NCBI GenBank assembly: GCA_012934845.2
Contig: WNNJ02003295.1
Span: 124,001 to 188,000 of the forward strand
Direction of reading: 5' to 3'
Source of the DNA: Pomphorhynchus laevis
Taxonomy: Eukaryota; Acanthocephala; Palaeacanthocephala; Echinorhynchida; Pomphorhynchidae
DNA length: 64,000 nt
This document shows, piece by piece, positions 45,263-57,360 of this stretch. A model generated the notes under the pieces. It ran no database searches and was not told where the DNA came from. It saw only the letters and a list, made by a program, of their open reading frames with translations. How positions within the stretch are numbered: position 1 is the stretch's first letter; each line of letters begins with the position of its first letter. A program made the position numbers and the translations under genes.

Positions 45263-46889
45263 ACAGTATTGAACGGATGTGCTGAGTATACAACGGTCCA
45301 GGATTTCCTACGAAATACGGCATTTATACTTAATAGTGTTGCTTGATAGACTGGACTTCGATTCACGACTTTCAGTCACCATGTCACTTCTAGACGACCA
45401 ATGAGTACCCAGCAACACTTATCAGTAGAATGAAGTACTCACTGGCCGTTTCGGTTGCCTTTGTGACATTGTGAATAAAGGCGTTTCCGACACTTTGCTT
45501 AATTGTAGGAGGCTTACGCTCTTAACCAGATCGAATTGATGTGCGGACCATCCTTAAACACAAGGCAAAGGTTGTTGCTGAATTGTCGCTGCACTCGTTA
45601 AATTCATAATGGATACGGCAGGCAGAATAGTATTGCACGGATGTGATAAGTATACAACGGTCGAGGATTTCTTACGAAATACGACATTTATACTAAATGG
45701 TGTTACTTGAACGACTGGACTTCGATTCACGACTTTCAGTCACCATGTCACTTCTAGACGATCAATGAGTACCCGGCAACACTCATCAGTAGAATGAAGT
45801 ACTCACTGGCCGTTTCGGTTGCCTGTGTGACATTGTGAATATAGGCGTTTCCGACACTCTGCTTAATTGTCTGAGGCTTACGCTCTTAACCAGATCGTAT
45901 TGCTGTGCAGACCATCCGTAAACACTAGGCAGATGTTGTTGCTGAATTTTCGCTGCACTTGTTAGATTCTTAATGGATACGGCAGGCATAATAGTATTGC
46001 ACGGATGTGCTGAGTATACAACGGTCCAGGATTTCTTACGAAATACGGAATTTATACTAAATGGTGTTGCTTAATACACTGGACTTCGATTCACGATTTT
46101 CAGTCGCCATGTCACTTCTAGACGCTAATAAGTACCCGGCAACACTCATCAGTAGAATGAAGTACTCACTGACCGTTTCGGTTGCCTATGTGACATTGTG
46201 AATAAAGGCATTTCAGACACTTTGCTTCATTGTCTGAGGCTTACGCTTTTTACCAGATCGAATTGCTGTGCGGACCATCCTTAAACACCAGGTAGAGGTT
46301 GTTGCTGAATTGTCGCTGCACTCGTTAGATCCTTAATGGATACGGCAGGCATAATAGTATTGCACGGATGTGCTGAGTATACAACGGTCCAGGATTTCTT
46401 ACGAAATACGGAATTTATACTAAATGGTGTTGCTTAATCGAGTGGACTTCGATTCACGACTTTCAGTCACCATGTCAATTCTAGACGACCAATGAGTACC
46501 CAGAAAAACTCATCAGTAGAATCAAGAACTCACTGGCCGTTTCGGTTGCCCGTGTGACATTGTGAATACAAGCGTTTCCGACACTTTGCTTAATTGTCTG
46601 AGGCTTACGCTCTTAACCAGATCGAATTGTTGTGCGGTCATCCTTAAACACTAGGCAGATGTTGTTGCTGAATTGTCGCTGCACTCGTTGGATCCTTAAT
46701 GGATACGGCAGGCATAATAGTATTGCACGGATGTGCTGAGTATACAACGGTCCAGGATTTCTTACGAAATACGGCATTTATACTAAATGGTGTTGCTTGA
46801 TAGACTGGACTTCGATTCACGACTTTCAGTCACCATGTCAATTCTAGACGACCAATGAGTACCCAGAAAAACTCATCAGTAGAATCAAA
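45263..46889. repeat. 364-bp tandem array with hammerhead-like cores in reversed strand order
   Basis: CGTTTCGG anchors lie at 45447, 45811, 46174 and 46539, giving a 363-365 bp period and about 4.4 units that differ at scattered positions, so the array is older than the 311-bp one. It follows LINE RT sequence on the left and ends mid-unit at 46889. A solo fragment is at 18077-18230. The minus strand of each unit carries hammerhead strands in non-canonical order. Confidence 0.88.
45752..45823 (-). ncRNA. Hammerhead-like core, reversed strand order (representative unit)
   Basis: Minus strand, in order: GGCAAC, C, GAAA, CGGCCAGUGAGUAC, UUCA, UUCUA, CUGAUGA, GU, GUUGCC, GG, then the stem III return strand GUACUCAUU..., CGUC, UAGAA. 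Stem II is GUUGCC/GGCAAC, stem I UUCUA/UAGAA, stem III ACGGCC.../...GGUCGU (up to 15 bp in the copy at 45388-45459, with mismatches here). All conserved core bases are present, but the strand order is II3'-III5'-I3'-II5'-III3'-I5'. Confidence 0.6.
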
Positions 46890-46979
46890 TTTTTTTCGTG
46901 ATTTATTTTTTTCACTTAAAAATAAATCTTTTTTTGTTGACGATTCCAAGAGAGGAGCAACAACATGGAAGGAGCGGAA

Positions 46980-48180
46980 GCAATATAAATTAGAGTAGTT
47001 CAAGACAGCCCTCCATTGTTTCGTTTTTCCAAATATTTAACTTTTCAAATGCCTGCATTTTGTCCGTAGATGTAAGAATATTCTCCTCTTTTTCTTGTAT
47101 GCTACAGTTTAAACCGTTGAGATGCTGAAAAACAGAAACTAACTATTGAAATTTTGTAATCCTAATTCGCATTTAAGAAGTTTAGAAAAAATAGGTTACC
47201 GCATTACTTTAAAGAAAACAATGAGTTCCTCACATATACACGGTTAAGAACTTTCCCTAAGTAGCCACCTAACTTGGGTGTGTAAAAGTAATCTTTAATG
47301 TTGAGAATCCATATTTACGAATATAAATTTTCAAAAATTCGTGATTTACCTAGTCTTGTATTGATAAAATTAACTCACTACTTGAGTATCTAGCGTTTGT
47401 ATCTAAAGTTTTTGACATTAAAGCCTTCCTCAATGAAGGAAGCAATGAGTTACAATAATATCCATATTTTGCAATTTTATAAAAGCTTAAGATCTTTGTT
47501 GCTACCTATCATGGAATGCACCCCATTAATACAAATACCCACCCACACAATACATTCATGATCAATTCCATATTTCTATGTAACTGTTCAATACACTAAA
47601 TACGTATTCTCCCTGTTAGACTTAATTCATTTCAAAAACGGATCGATTTGTTATTTGATTTTCGTTAATGAAACTATAAATGATATAATGTGTATCTTGT
47701 CTGTGATGCCAGTTGTTTCGTCGACTTGAAGTGCAAAATTGGAATTCTGAAGTTTTAACACAAACGTTATCTTCAATATCAGCAGACATTACGAAATACG
47801 CCTATTAACAGTATCATTAGAAAGAGGAATTGATTTTCTTAGTTGTTTATTCTCCTAACATATTACTAATTTGTATTACTAACAATAATTTGGCAAGCCG
47901 ATAAGATAGGAGACACTCCCAGACTATCAGCTTTCATGTTTTTCACTGTAAACTCTGAAACTTGATATAAATAAATTTATGCTTTCTTTGAAACTACTAC
48001 AAAACCTTTAAAAGATTTGCCTGTATTTTTTTGCTAGTCGATAATTCTCTTGAAGTAACTAACCGGCTTATCTTGCAACTCAAAGTGTTTAACTTTAAAA
48101 TGTTTACTAAGTTTAATGGGTGGCATTGATTCATTTGAAAAATTTCCCATAAAACATACGGGCTCCGGATTATCAACATT
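46980..48180 (-). mobile_element. hAT-like (ZBED-type) transposase relic
   Basis: Minus-strand pieces include PVCFMGNFSNESMPPIKL with SKHFKVKHFELQDKP, resembling a BED-type zinc finger region. Further on are NFALQVDETT, SFISFINENQ and HCFLH-like pieces in the order of the hAT catalytic domain (second D..., C...H). Many stops and frameshifts. Confidence 0.65.
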
Positions 48181-48199
48181 TTCTGTCAAAAACAAGTCC

Positions 48200-48449
48200 A
48201 AAATTAGGTAACTTTCATTGTATTTTCTCTTGGATGTTAACTGTTCTTTTTACATCCGACACCTTAGAATCTAAGGTGCGGATCTTTAATTGGAGAACTT
48301 TTTATGTGGTTATTGATTCCACAAACGTTTGAATGAATTAAGACATTTATGTGAGAATGTACATACTGAACTCAATGAGATACGTCAAATAAACACATTT
48401 CCTATGCTAGGAGAAAGAAGTGAACAAAAACATTCCACATATATCGATC
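48200..48449. other. Unassigned stretch
   Basis: No recognisable gene. A small inverted pair (CCGACACCTTAGAATCTAAGGTGCGG) lies near 48256-48281. Confidence 0.4.
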
Positions 48450-49452
48450 TTTATTCCCCAAATGTCAACAATTGTTTAAATAGTGTTCTACCATTATATC
48501 TATAAAACTCAAAGTGGCGATATTCCGAATATAATTGATGATCAACCAAATAGCAATAGTATGTCTGTACATAGTGATTTGGTTTAAGCTCAAATGCCAA
48601 CGAGCACTGCAAAGGTGGATGCATAAATCCTAAGAGCGATGCCCGCTTTGATAATGCACAAATGTCGTGTTTAGAGCTAGTAAAGACCGATAATGATATG
48701 TCGCATGCTCGTGGCGCTGGGGGTAGATAGGGGATTGGCAGGTTATATTTTGTTTGGCAAGGGCATGAAGACAGATGAGACTTTGGACAGTGTGACAGGG
48801 AGAAGATAAAACAGTTCCTGGAGGATGAGGCGAGGCGGGGAAGAGTGGGATGAGATGGATACGGGAGTGTGAATGAGCAACATGGATACTTTGGTCTGGA
48901 GAAATGACGAATAATCATGGGGATTTATGTTGCAAGACGAAGAGGAGCTAGCAAAAATTGAGTTAGAAGTATGTCAGATAGATTAAGAGTTGAATGAAGT
49001 GATGATTTTATGCTGTCAAAAGTTGCATTTAGCAAGTAGTAAGTAGATATAAGACCGGCAAAGAGCAAGATAGGAATCATGGATATACGAATCGAGCGAG
49101 CGGATATCACGTCTGAGAGAGCGGTGGTAGACTCCCAAAGCATGGTGGAGTTGACGCTTTGAGAGTAGGCAATTGATATCGAACCATGGGGCGTGGTGCA
49201 GAGGATGGTGAGTATGAGGTTTGAAGGGCAAGAAAAGATCGAGAGTATATGTAAGTTCAGAGTCAAAAAGAAAGACAAGATCGTGTGGAGAGGTTGATGT
49301 TATTATGGGAGAGGATTGAGACCATTTGTGTAAGACAGAGCGGAGAAGAGGGATATTCAGATTTCTTCAATGGCGATGTAGGATGATAGGTGTGTGAGGC
49401 GGGGTGTTGTTGGAAGTGAGACCAATGGTAACGAGAAGGTGATCATTACCCT
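48450..49452 (-). mobile_element. L2/CR1-like LINE fragment, endonuclease-RT linker
   Basis: Minus-strand frames at 48925-49278 and 49016-49231 match 44.15-44.58 kb closely (FSCPSNLILTIL, PHGSISIAYSQ; and HHPLHHAPWFDINCLLSKRQ). It is truncated on the right by the 480-bp array. Confidence 0.75.
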
Positions 49453-49816
49453 TAATTCAGATTGTATCCTTAATCTGAATCCACAGAGGGAATTTAGCAT
49501 AAGCTCTGTACATGGCAGTGCGTATTGCAGCTTAACCATGCATCAGGCACTAAATTCCTTTTAATATAAATATTGTTTTACAGGGACACTTTAAAGTGCA
49601 CAAATATATAAAATATAATTTGTCGTTGAACCTACCCTGGGACACCTAATGGTGTACTCGTAAATAAATCACTATGTATTCCTCATGAGGGGCATAAACA
49701 CCAGGCAGCATTCTATATATCTTCATCAGACCAATATATAGAACCGAATTATTTTCGCAATATTCAAAGTCGCTATGTATGCCCAGTCATCCTATGTGTG
49801 ACGACAAACTTCAACA

Positions 49817-49858
49817 ACGGTATACGCGTTTCGCTCTAACGGAGCTCATCAGTACCGT
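49817..49858 (-). ncRNA. Type I hammerhead ribozyme, minimal palindromic stem III
   Basis: Minus strand: ACGGUA (stem I), CUGAUGA, GCUC-CGUUA-GAGC (stem II), GAAA, then CGCGU giving the self-complementary ACGCGU as stem III, A (GUA triplet), and UACCGU closing stem I. All core bases intact. Confidence 0.85.
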
Positions 49859-50281
49859 GACTTTAATAATCATCCATAGGCACCTTAGCACATGCTTAAA
49901 CAGTGTTTAAAGCTCGAAAAACAGAACTACCCTTAATCTGAATCATCAGAGGGCATTTAGCAAAAGCTATGTGCATGGCAGTGCGTATTGCAGTTTAACC
50001 ATGCATCAGGCACTAAATTCCTTTTAATAGAAATGCTGTTTAACAGGGACACTTTAAAGTGTACAAATAAATAAACTATAATTTGTTGTTACACCTACCC
50101 TGAGACACCTAATTGTGTACTCGTAAATAAATCACTATGTTTTCCTCATGAGGGTGGCATAAACACCAGGCAGCATCCTATATATGTTCATCGGACTAAG
50201 AAATAGAATCGAATTATTCTCGCAATATTCAAAGTCGCTATGTATGCCCAGTCATCCTATGTGTGACGACAAACTTCAACA

Positions 50282-50322
50282 ACGGTATACCCGTTTCGCT
50301 CTAACAGAGCTCATCAGTACAG
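50282..50322 (-). ncRNA. Type I hammerhead, slightly changed copy
   Basis: Same plan as 49817-49858, but the minimal stem III reads ACGGGU and stem I and loop II have changes, so the palindrome is broken. Confidence 0.7.
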
Positions 50323-50849
50323 TGACTTGCATAATCATCAATAGGCACTTTAACACACGCTTAAAGAGTTTAAAGCTCGAAAAACAGAACTACCCTTAAT
50401 CTGAATCATCAGAGGGAATTTAGCATTAGCTCTGTGCATAACAGTGCGTATTGCAGTTAAACCATGCATCAGGCATCAAATTACATGGCATGTGTAACAA
50501 CAAATTACATTTTATTGAATTCATTTTTATAGAATGCTGCCTGATGTTTATGCCTCCTCATGAAGAAAACATTGTGATTTATTTATGAGTATACCAGTGT
50601 GTGTCCCAGGGCAGGTGTAACAACAAATTATATTTTATATATTGGTACACTTTAAAGTGTCCCTCTAAAACAGCATTTCTATTAAAAGGAATTTAGTGCC
50701 TGATGCATGGTTAAACTGCAATACGCACTACCATGCACAGAGCTTATGCTAAATTCCCTCCGATTATTCAGATTAAGGGTAGTTCTGTTTTCGAGCTTTA
50801 AACACTGTTTAAGCGTGTGTTAAGGTGCCTATAGATGATTATTAAATTC

Positions 50850-50891
50850 ACGGTACTAATGAGCTCCGTTTGAGCGAAACGCGTATGCCGT
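50850..50891 (+). ncRNA. Type I hammerhead, copy with core change
   Basis: Plus-strand copy with CUAAUGA instead of CUGAUGA; the conserved G5 is lost, so it is probably inactive. Stem II GCUC/GAGC and GAAA remain. Confidence 0.75.
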
Positions 50892-51314
50892 TGTTGAAGT
50901 TTGTCGTCACACATAGGATGACTGGGCATACGTAGTGACTTTGAATATTGCGAGAATAATTCGATTCTATTTCTTAGTCCGATGAACATATATAGGATGC
51001 TGCCTGGTGTTTATGCCACCCTCATGAGGAAAACATAGTGATTTATTTACGAGTACACAATTAGGTGTCTCAGGGTAGGTGTAACAACAAATTATAGTTT
51101 ATTTATTTGTACACTTTAAAGTGTCCCTGTTAAACAGCATTTCTATTAAAAGGAATTTAGTGCCTGATGCATGGTTAAACTGCAATACGCACTGCCATGC
51201 ACAGAACTTATGCTAAATTCCCTCTGATGATTCAGATTAAAGGTAGTTCTGTTTATTGAGCTTTAAACACTGTTTAAGCGTTTGCTAAGGTGCCTATTGA
51301 TGATTATTAAAGTC

Positions 51315-51356
51315 ACGGTACTGATGAGCTCCGTTAGAGCGAAACGCGTATACCGT
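51315..51356 (+). ncRNA. Type I hammerhead ribozyme, intact copy
   Basis: ACGGUA, CUGAUGA, GCUC-CGUUA-GAGC, GAAA, CGCGU, A, UACCGU in order. Identical in plan to 49817-49858 but on the opposite strand, as expected from the inverted array. Confidence 0.85.
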
Positions 51357-51569
51357 TATGGAAGTTTGTCGGCACACATAGGATGATTGGGCATACGTAG
51401 CGACTTTGAATATTGCGAGAATAATTCAGTTCTATTTTTTAGTCTGATGAGGATATATAGAATGCTGTCTGGTGTTTATGCCTCCTCATGAGGAAAACAG
51501 TGATTTATTTATGAGTACATCATTGGGTGTCCCAGGGCAGGTGTAACAACACATTATATTATATATAGC

Positions 51570-51850
51570 CGTAATCATAACGAAGAGGAGAAAGGTGGAC
51601 GGAGTGGTCGACGACGCTAAAAGCCGAGGAGACGTCGAGGGAGATTATAACACAATAGAGCCTTGTCACGAGAAATGAGTTGATTGTTGTAAACTTTAAT
51701 GCAGGTGATTTTTGTGTAGTGATTAGAGCGGAAGGCGGATTGGAAAGGAGGGTACAGATTGGATGAAGAGAGATAAATGTTGATCTGTATTAAGACTATG
51801 CGTCCTAAGACGTTCGTTCTAAGACGAGACGTTCTAAGATGAGGTGTTCT
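51570..51850 (-). mobile_element. L2/CR1-like LINE fragment, RT region
   Basis: The minus strand matches 39.03-39.3 kb (RYDYG; VFLDL-DV-SLL-like text; VYNN). It begins at the same RT position at which the copy at 45.2 kb nears its break. Confidence 0.6.
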
Positions 51851-51999
51851 ATACGTAAACTCAGATATTTGTGCCTACGTATATTATATTATCTATAAAT
51901 AAAAATAAAGATAAACAATAAATAATTATTTAAGATTTTATATAATTTATTATTATATCAACTTAAAATTTTAAATTGAAATTTAAAATAAAAGTCATA

Positions 52000-52220
52000 T
52001 TTTATGAATTGACTAATAAATAACATACAATGTATCAGAATAAAGATTAGCGGTCATTAAAAGGAACTGTTATGTCATAAGATTTCCACCCTTATTCTTC
52101 GATTCAACATAGCAACTGGCCATATACCTGCTGATGACGTATTTCATATGATGAAATTTGTTTGTATGCTATCTTATTCAATACAAAGCATTTGCTTATT
52201 ATCCATAAAAATTGTCTTAT
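52000..52220 (-). mobile_element. Penelope-like 3' end fragment (copy D)
   Basis: Minus-strand similarity to the non-coding tail of copies A and C, from a GTATTGAATAAGATAG segment to TTCTGATACATTG and beyond. No coding part left. Confidence 0.6.
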
Positions 52221-52485
52221 AATATATTGTCTTAAATATATTATTAATTATATTTTGTTAATTTGTACATTGTAAATTTAATATTCTATAGTTCTCCATA
52301 CAAGTAAAAGAAATAATTTATCAAACTTGCTTGAAAATGAGCTTGAAATATTAATGTTGTATCAAGAATACATAGTTTCAGTATTTCTGACAGAGATTCT
52401 ATTACCGGGGAAACAAAGTACACAGGTCAATTAATTAATTATAAAGATAATAGTAAATAGTTATAAAATAATCTCTTATTTTTTT

Positions 52486-52557
52486 GCACTCGCCCAGGCT
52501 CGAACTGAGGACCTTCTGCGTGTAAAGCAGACGTGATAACCACTACACCACGAGTGC
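52486..52557 (-). tRNA. tRNA-Val (anticodon UAC)
   Basis: 72 nt on the minus strand. Acceptor stem GCACUCG/CGAGUGC is fully paired. D-arm GGUGUAGUGGUUAUCAC, anticodon stem UCUGC/GCAGA with loop UUUACAC (anticodon UAC), variable loop AGGUC and T-arm CUCAG-UUCGAGC-CUGGG follow. A-box and B-box promoters lie inside. No intron and no encoded CCA. A short T-run suitable for Pol III termination lies about 15-20 nt downstream. It looks functional. Confidence 0.95.
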
Positions 52558-52880
52558 TTCATTAAGCAGACATATCAAGCTACTTGTAATCGATTATTAT
52601 CTAGTTTCAAGAGCTTTTGCTGATTCACGAAGGAAACCTTTTTGATAGCTTCTCTTATTTAGATCTACGCTACTATCTGCTTTCAATAAAAAGGGTTGTC
52701 GATGTGCTCGAAAAAATGTCTCGACTAAGTCACTGGATTAAAAAAGATTAAAGAATTTTATTTTGCGATTGTCTTATGAGTTGCCCTACGAGCCTTCAGC
52801 GCATTCGAATTATGAAAGGCATCGAAGAGAGTATTGTACAGTAATAGAGTAGATAAGGTGTCAAGCTTAATGACGAAACA
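52558..52880. other. Short intergenic stretch, nothing recognised
   Basis: Between the tRNA and the LINE; no frame or repeat recognised. Confidence 0.4.
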
Positions 52881-55875
52881 AAGCTTTTGAAAAAAGCTGG
52901 AAAAAATTCATTGAAGATACCCGATAATAAGAATCATCTAAGTTCTCGCATTCCTCTCTTTAAGTGGTCTACACAATTTTCTTCGTTACTTTACAATCCA
53001 AACTTTATGGAGTTGTCATCAATCCCAATAAATTCACTTAGAGCTATCAATAGCTCTTCGCAATATGGTTCGTTGTAAAGCTACATGATCGGATCTTGTT
53101 TGTGTCGAGCAAATTAAACAATATTCCCATTGCCTTGTTCATTTTTGGACATACTTCATTATCTACTGCTTCTAACCATGGCGTTATTTTTGCCATTGCT
53201 CGTCACCCAATGTCTCTACGTAAAATTAACGTTAACATCCGGTACACTTCGATCAAATTACTCATATGCAGATTATCAACACCTTTCGCACTGGAACTTG
53301 TGATTGGATACCGTCCAGGTTCAGTTGCCCCTCAAGTATGTTCTTTAATGACCTTGCAGATCTAATGTCTCACTGATCATTGTCTTATACTCCTTTAGTT
53401 CTCGGTGACTATAACATTCCTTTTGATCGCCCGGCTTACTCTAACTCTATCACTTAAATTAATTTTTTCTGATTTTAACTATAAATTACTTTCAACAAGC
53501 CCAACTCATATTCTCAGCATTGCTCTCGACATCATTGATGTTCCTAACTGTTTAAATGACTATACCTCCTTGTCAATTACTGATCCTGTTTGTTCGATCA
53601 TTTTCTTGTCACTCTTACTCTTACTTGTCCCAATCCTCCTTCTCCGCCTCCACCATTATCCACACCAAGTCGACCCTGGAAACTTCTCGATAACCCTATT
53701 CTCCGCACAACCTTACTCAATTCTTCACTCTTTTCACTTTCACTTAACTATCTTTCCGCCAATGATCTCCACATTCTCTTTGATTCTGAACTTACGAACA
53801 TCCTTAATAACCTTCTGCCTATTCGACCACAACGTTTTCAGCAATCGCGTCATACTCCCTTGTTCAATTCACTCTGTAGATTTCTAAGCGTCGGCTCCTT
53901 CACTTCTTTCGTGTGTTGAATCGCTTTCTTAAATGTTCTCTAACCTCACTCACTCCAAATCTCCGTTCTCCTTATCTTTCTCTTCGCTGTTCCCATCTCA
54001 TTCTTATGCGAACTAAATGTACTCTCTTTTGGCGAAATCAACTCGATTCCTCTGCCAACTCTAAATCTCATTGGAAAATCTTAAACTCAATTCTTTCACG
54101 ATCATCTTCCCCTTTCAATATAAATCCTGATGAATTTTCTTCTTATCTGCAATCTAAACTATCTAATTTAATTTCCGTTCTACCTATATGCCTCTTGTAT
54201 CATCTCATCTCTTTAAATACTTCCCTCCCAGAGCTATTCCACCTGCTTCCCGTTTCTTCTGACAGTTTCTTCGGTTCTTCTGTCATTACCTAATAAAACC
54301 TCTCCTTCTGACCCAATTCCCACTCACTTGCTTAAAAATATCTGCTCCTCTATCTCACCCTTCCTAACCACATTGTTCAACTCGTCCATCCGTAGCCGTA
54401 CATTTCCTTCCATCTGGAAATGCGCCACTGTTCGTCCTCTCATCAAAAAGCAATCTCTCAACTCCTCACTACCATCTTCGTACCGTCCAATCTCACTTCT
54501 CCCAACCCTCTCTAAACTCCTTGAGTGTCTCGTTATTAAGCAAGTTAATGCATATCTATTTTCCTCCAACTTGTCCCCCCCCTTTCCACCTGCTTTTCGC
54601 TATAATCACTTTACTGAAATTGCATGTCTTAAAGTTTATAAGAACTTACTCATCTCGCGCGATCTAAAATTATGTAGTGTCATAGTTTTTCTTGATCTAT
54701 CGTCTGCTTTTGACATCGTCGATCACTCAATTCTTCTTTATTGCCTTTGTCATGATTATGGCTTCTCGTTAACTACTGTATCATGGTTTTCTTCATATCT
54801 ATCAAAGCGTACATTTCGCGTCTATTCTAACTCTTCTCTATACCATCCTTCGTCCATCCCGTCCGGTATTCCACAAGGCTCCGTATTAGGCCCTATGCTT
54901 TTCTCTCTTCTTCTCGGTGACTTGTCTTCGATTTCTCATACATTTAACTTCCATGTTATTCAATATGATGATGACATTCTCATCTATGTTAATGCACCTG
55001 TGTATCGTATTCATTATCTTAGTGTTTCTGCTTCCAACTGTCTTGCCTCAATTTCCAATCATCTTTCTTCTCTTCGTCTTTCTCTGAATCCTAATAAATC
55101 AAAAATAATGTGGATCCTTCCTCAATTCTTCATCGTAGAACCTTCCCCCGTATTATTAAAGTCTATAATTATCCCATTGTCGGCAATCTCGTTTTCCTAG
55201 GCTTCCATTTTGACAACCGACTTTCACTTAAACCTTTCGTTAGAGATAAAGTACGCTCATCTACCTTGATACTCCGCAACCTCCGTCAAGTTCGTAGATT
55301 GATCGATTTCCCTTGTATGACTATCATATCTTCAGACTTGATTACTGTCTTAGTCTATTTTCCAACTCACCTAAATCCACTCTTCTTCCTTTAAACGCAT
55401 CATCAACGCTGCCGTCCGAGTTCTCCTAAGTCTTCGTCGTTTTGATCATACATCCCACCATCTTGTTTCTATCGATTGGCCTACCATTTATTGTCGTGTT
55501 CAAATTCGTCTTATTATCATTGCTTTTCACCTAATAAATTTTTATACCCTTTTATTTCTCAACCTTCCTTTTCTCGACAATTCTCGTCCTGCTTACTGTT
55601 CCTCGCGTTCCCGTAATTCCCTTCTTTTACATGTCCCAAACTACTCTACTTCTTATGGCTTCCGCTCCTTCGTTGTGGGTGCTCCTCTCTTGTGGAATCA
55701 TCTGCCCATTAATATCCGCCAATCAACATCAATCCCGTGCTTCAAACGCCAAATCCAATTCCATTTCAACAATTAACTAATTAATCCGACTTTTGCTTTT
55801 CTTTTTTGTTAGTGGTCATGTAAGCGTGCAGTTTGCACGCATTTGCCACGTTAATTAAATTATTATATTAATTGT
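52881..55875 (+). mobile_element. L2/CR1-like LINE, longest copy
   Basis: Plus-strand order: endonuclease remnant (52.9-53.5 kb, ending VLGDYNIPFDRP); linker (53590-54293); RT at 54328-55200 with YRPISLLPTLSKLLECL, VFLDLSSAFDIVDHSIL, SGIPQGSVLGPMLFSLL and the catalytic-site YDDDILIYVN; C-terminal region to 55775; and a 3' UTR whose GCGTGCAGTTTGCACGC hairpin also ends the copy at 59.35 kb. A 290-residue RT frame survives, but frameshifts break the rest. It ends in an ATTAAATTATTAT tail. Confidence 0.8.
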
Positions 55876-55914
55876 TCTTTATCATGTGATCCATTGCTAT
55901 ATGGTTGAAGATAT

Positions 55915-57160
55915 GCTATTATCAAAGTACTTTATAAAGGTAAAGGCAACCCATTATCAGCAAACTCCTATCGTGGAATTGCACTTCGGAATCACGGCAA
56001 TCAATTTCTAACACACGTTATCGCGTCCCGGTTAATTTAACATTACCATGATTCATTGCAAAAGAACAGTATGGTTTTCGACCTAATAGATCAACAACAG
56101 ATGCAATGAATACCGTTAGACGATCTGTAATAAAAGTATTTCAACAACATTGATCTATCTATGCTATTTTTATTGATTTTCAAAAAGCTTTCGATTCAGT
56201 TGATAGAAAACTTATCTTAGAATTCTATTTTGTAACCAAACGTTCTTCGCATTTTTACGGCATAAATTATTCGAAAATGTTTCTCGCCAATCGTGGTGTC
56301 CTTTAGGGCGACGCTCTAGGTCCTTTATTATTTAATTTCTTCATTGATGATATTAGTCTAAGTCACAATATTTTTCAGATATTTCATGTATATTATCTCC
56401 AAATCTATTTCAAATACCCAAGTAGCTTTAAACTCGCTTTCATCGCTCTTCTTTACTAATCATATTCGAGTATACCGTGGAAGTCTATATTAATTAAGTT
56501 TCGTAGAGGGAGTCGACTAAGTTGATCGGACATTCTACACTATCAAGTCGTTCCTCTTGATTTTGAATCAAAGTATCCGTACCTCGGAATGTTACGTATA
56601 GATGATCTTTCTCTCAACATTTAGAACTTAAATGTGATAAAATTGTGAAGGCAACCTATGGAATGTCCTAACTTGGTAAAATATCTTATGAGGCTGGATT
56701 ACAATATTTTATATAATGCTGCTTACAAGACCACAATACGGACTAGCTTGTATCTGGGTAGACTTGACTTCAGTAAATTTTTACCAGTTAGATAAGTGCC
56801 TGTCAAGATTTATAAAAAGGTTGGTAGGTGTATCTCCTAAAACTTCATCCACGGCTGCTCAAGTTTTAGCAAGGCTACCTCCCTTATCAATTTTACCGCA
56901 AAATAGATTAATCTTCCTTTGACTGTTGGTTTTCTTAAAAACCTAAATTTCTTCGACGGCAAAGTGTATAGACTTGATCAGGATATCTATCAAACTCCTG
57001 CTTTTCTTCAAACAGCTTATCGTAGCCAACTCGCAAGTAAGCGCACTTTAATTTGAAGAGCATAGCTTGACGGATATCACCCCAAGTAAAAAGGAAGAAT
57101 CATGCATGAACGATCATCAACTTGTGTATTTTGATTTTGCAACACAGCATGTTTATTACT
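55915..57160 (+). mobile_element. RTE-like LINE fragment, second family
   Basis: The plus strand gives KGNPLSANSYRGIAL near 55.94 kb, then FIDFQKAFDSVDRKL near 56.18 kb, a GDALGPLLFNFFIDDI block near 56.3 kb and a tail with LTRPQYGLACIWVD and LDKCLSRFIKRLVG (56716-56922). Block style is RTE/BovB-like and unlike the 28.8-kb element. Many frame breaks. Confidence 0.65.
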
Positions 57161-57303
57161 CTTATATGTGTTCTCGTGTGCTCATTTGCTATACTTATCT
57201 TTAAAAACAATAGATAAGCTGAGGCGGGCTAGGCTTATTTCGGTTGACGATGCGTACCTGTCAGGTACAATCAATTGAATCAATCAATGAAATTTATCCA
57301 GAT

Positions 57304-57356
57304 AACTCTGCCATGGCCGGTCCCAATCCCGTGCTGAGAAAGGAGGAGAGTTGGCG
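57304..57356 (+). repeat. Short dispersed motif that can form a pseudoknot (copy 1)
   Basis: The segment CCATGGCCGGTCCCAATCCC and the following GGAGGAGAGTTGG match 62741-62790. It lies just after the RTE-like fragment and may be part of its untranslated tail. Confidence 0.5.
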
Positions 57357-57360
57357 ATAG

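Larger units (their letters stand above)
49453..51568. repeat. Inverted array of ~480-bp units with type I hammerheads (retrozyme-like)
   Basis: Minus-oriented units occupy about 49453-50470 and plus-oriented units about 50500-51568, making a large palindrome. Shared landmarks are CATGCATCAGGCACTAAATT, GGGACACTTTAAAGTGTACA, CACCAGGCAGCAT and CCTTAATCTGAATC. Each unit carries one hammerhead. LINE fragments flank both sides. Variation between units is moderate. Confidence 0.88.

Noticed and set aside
45752-45823. Ordinary type I, II or III hammerhead within one unit of the 364-bp array
   Set aside because: No UH strand lies where any canonical order needs it; pairing only works with strands in b-a-c order or between units.
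53405-53887. Novel host gene from the 160-residue frame
   Set aside because: It is C/T-rich LINE sequence between endonuclease and RT blocks and matches other LINE copies in the window.
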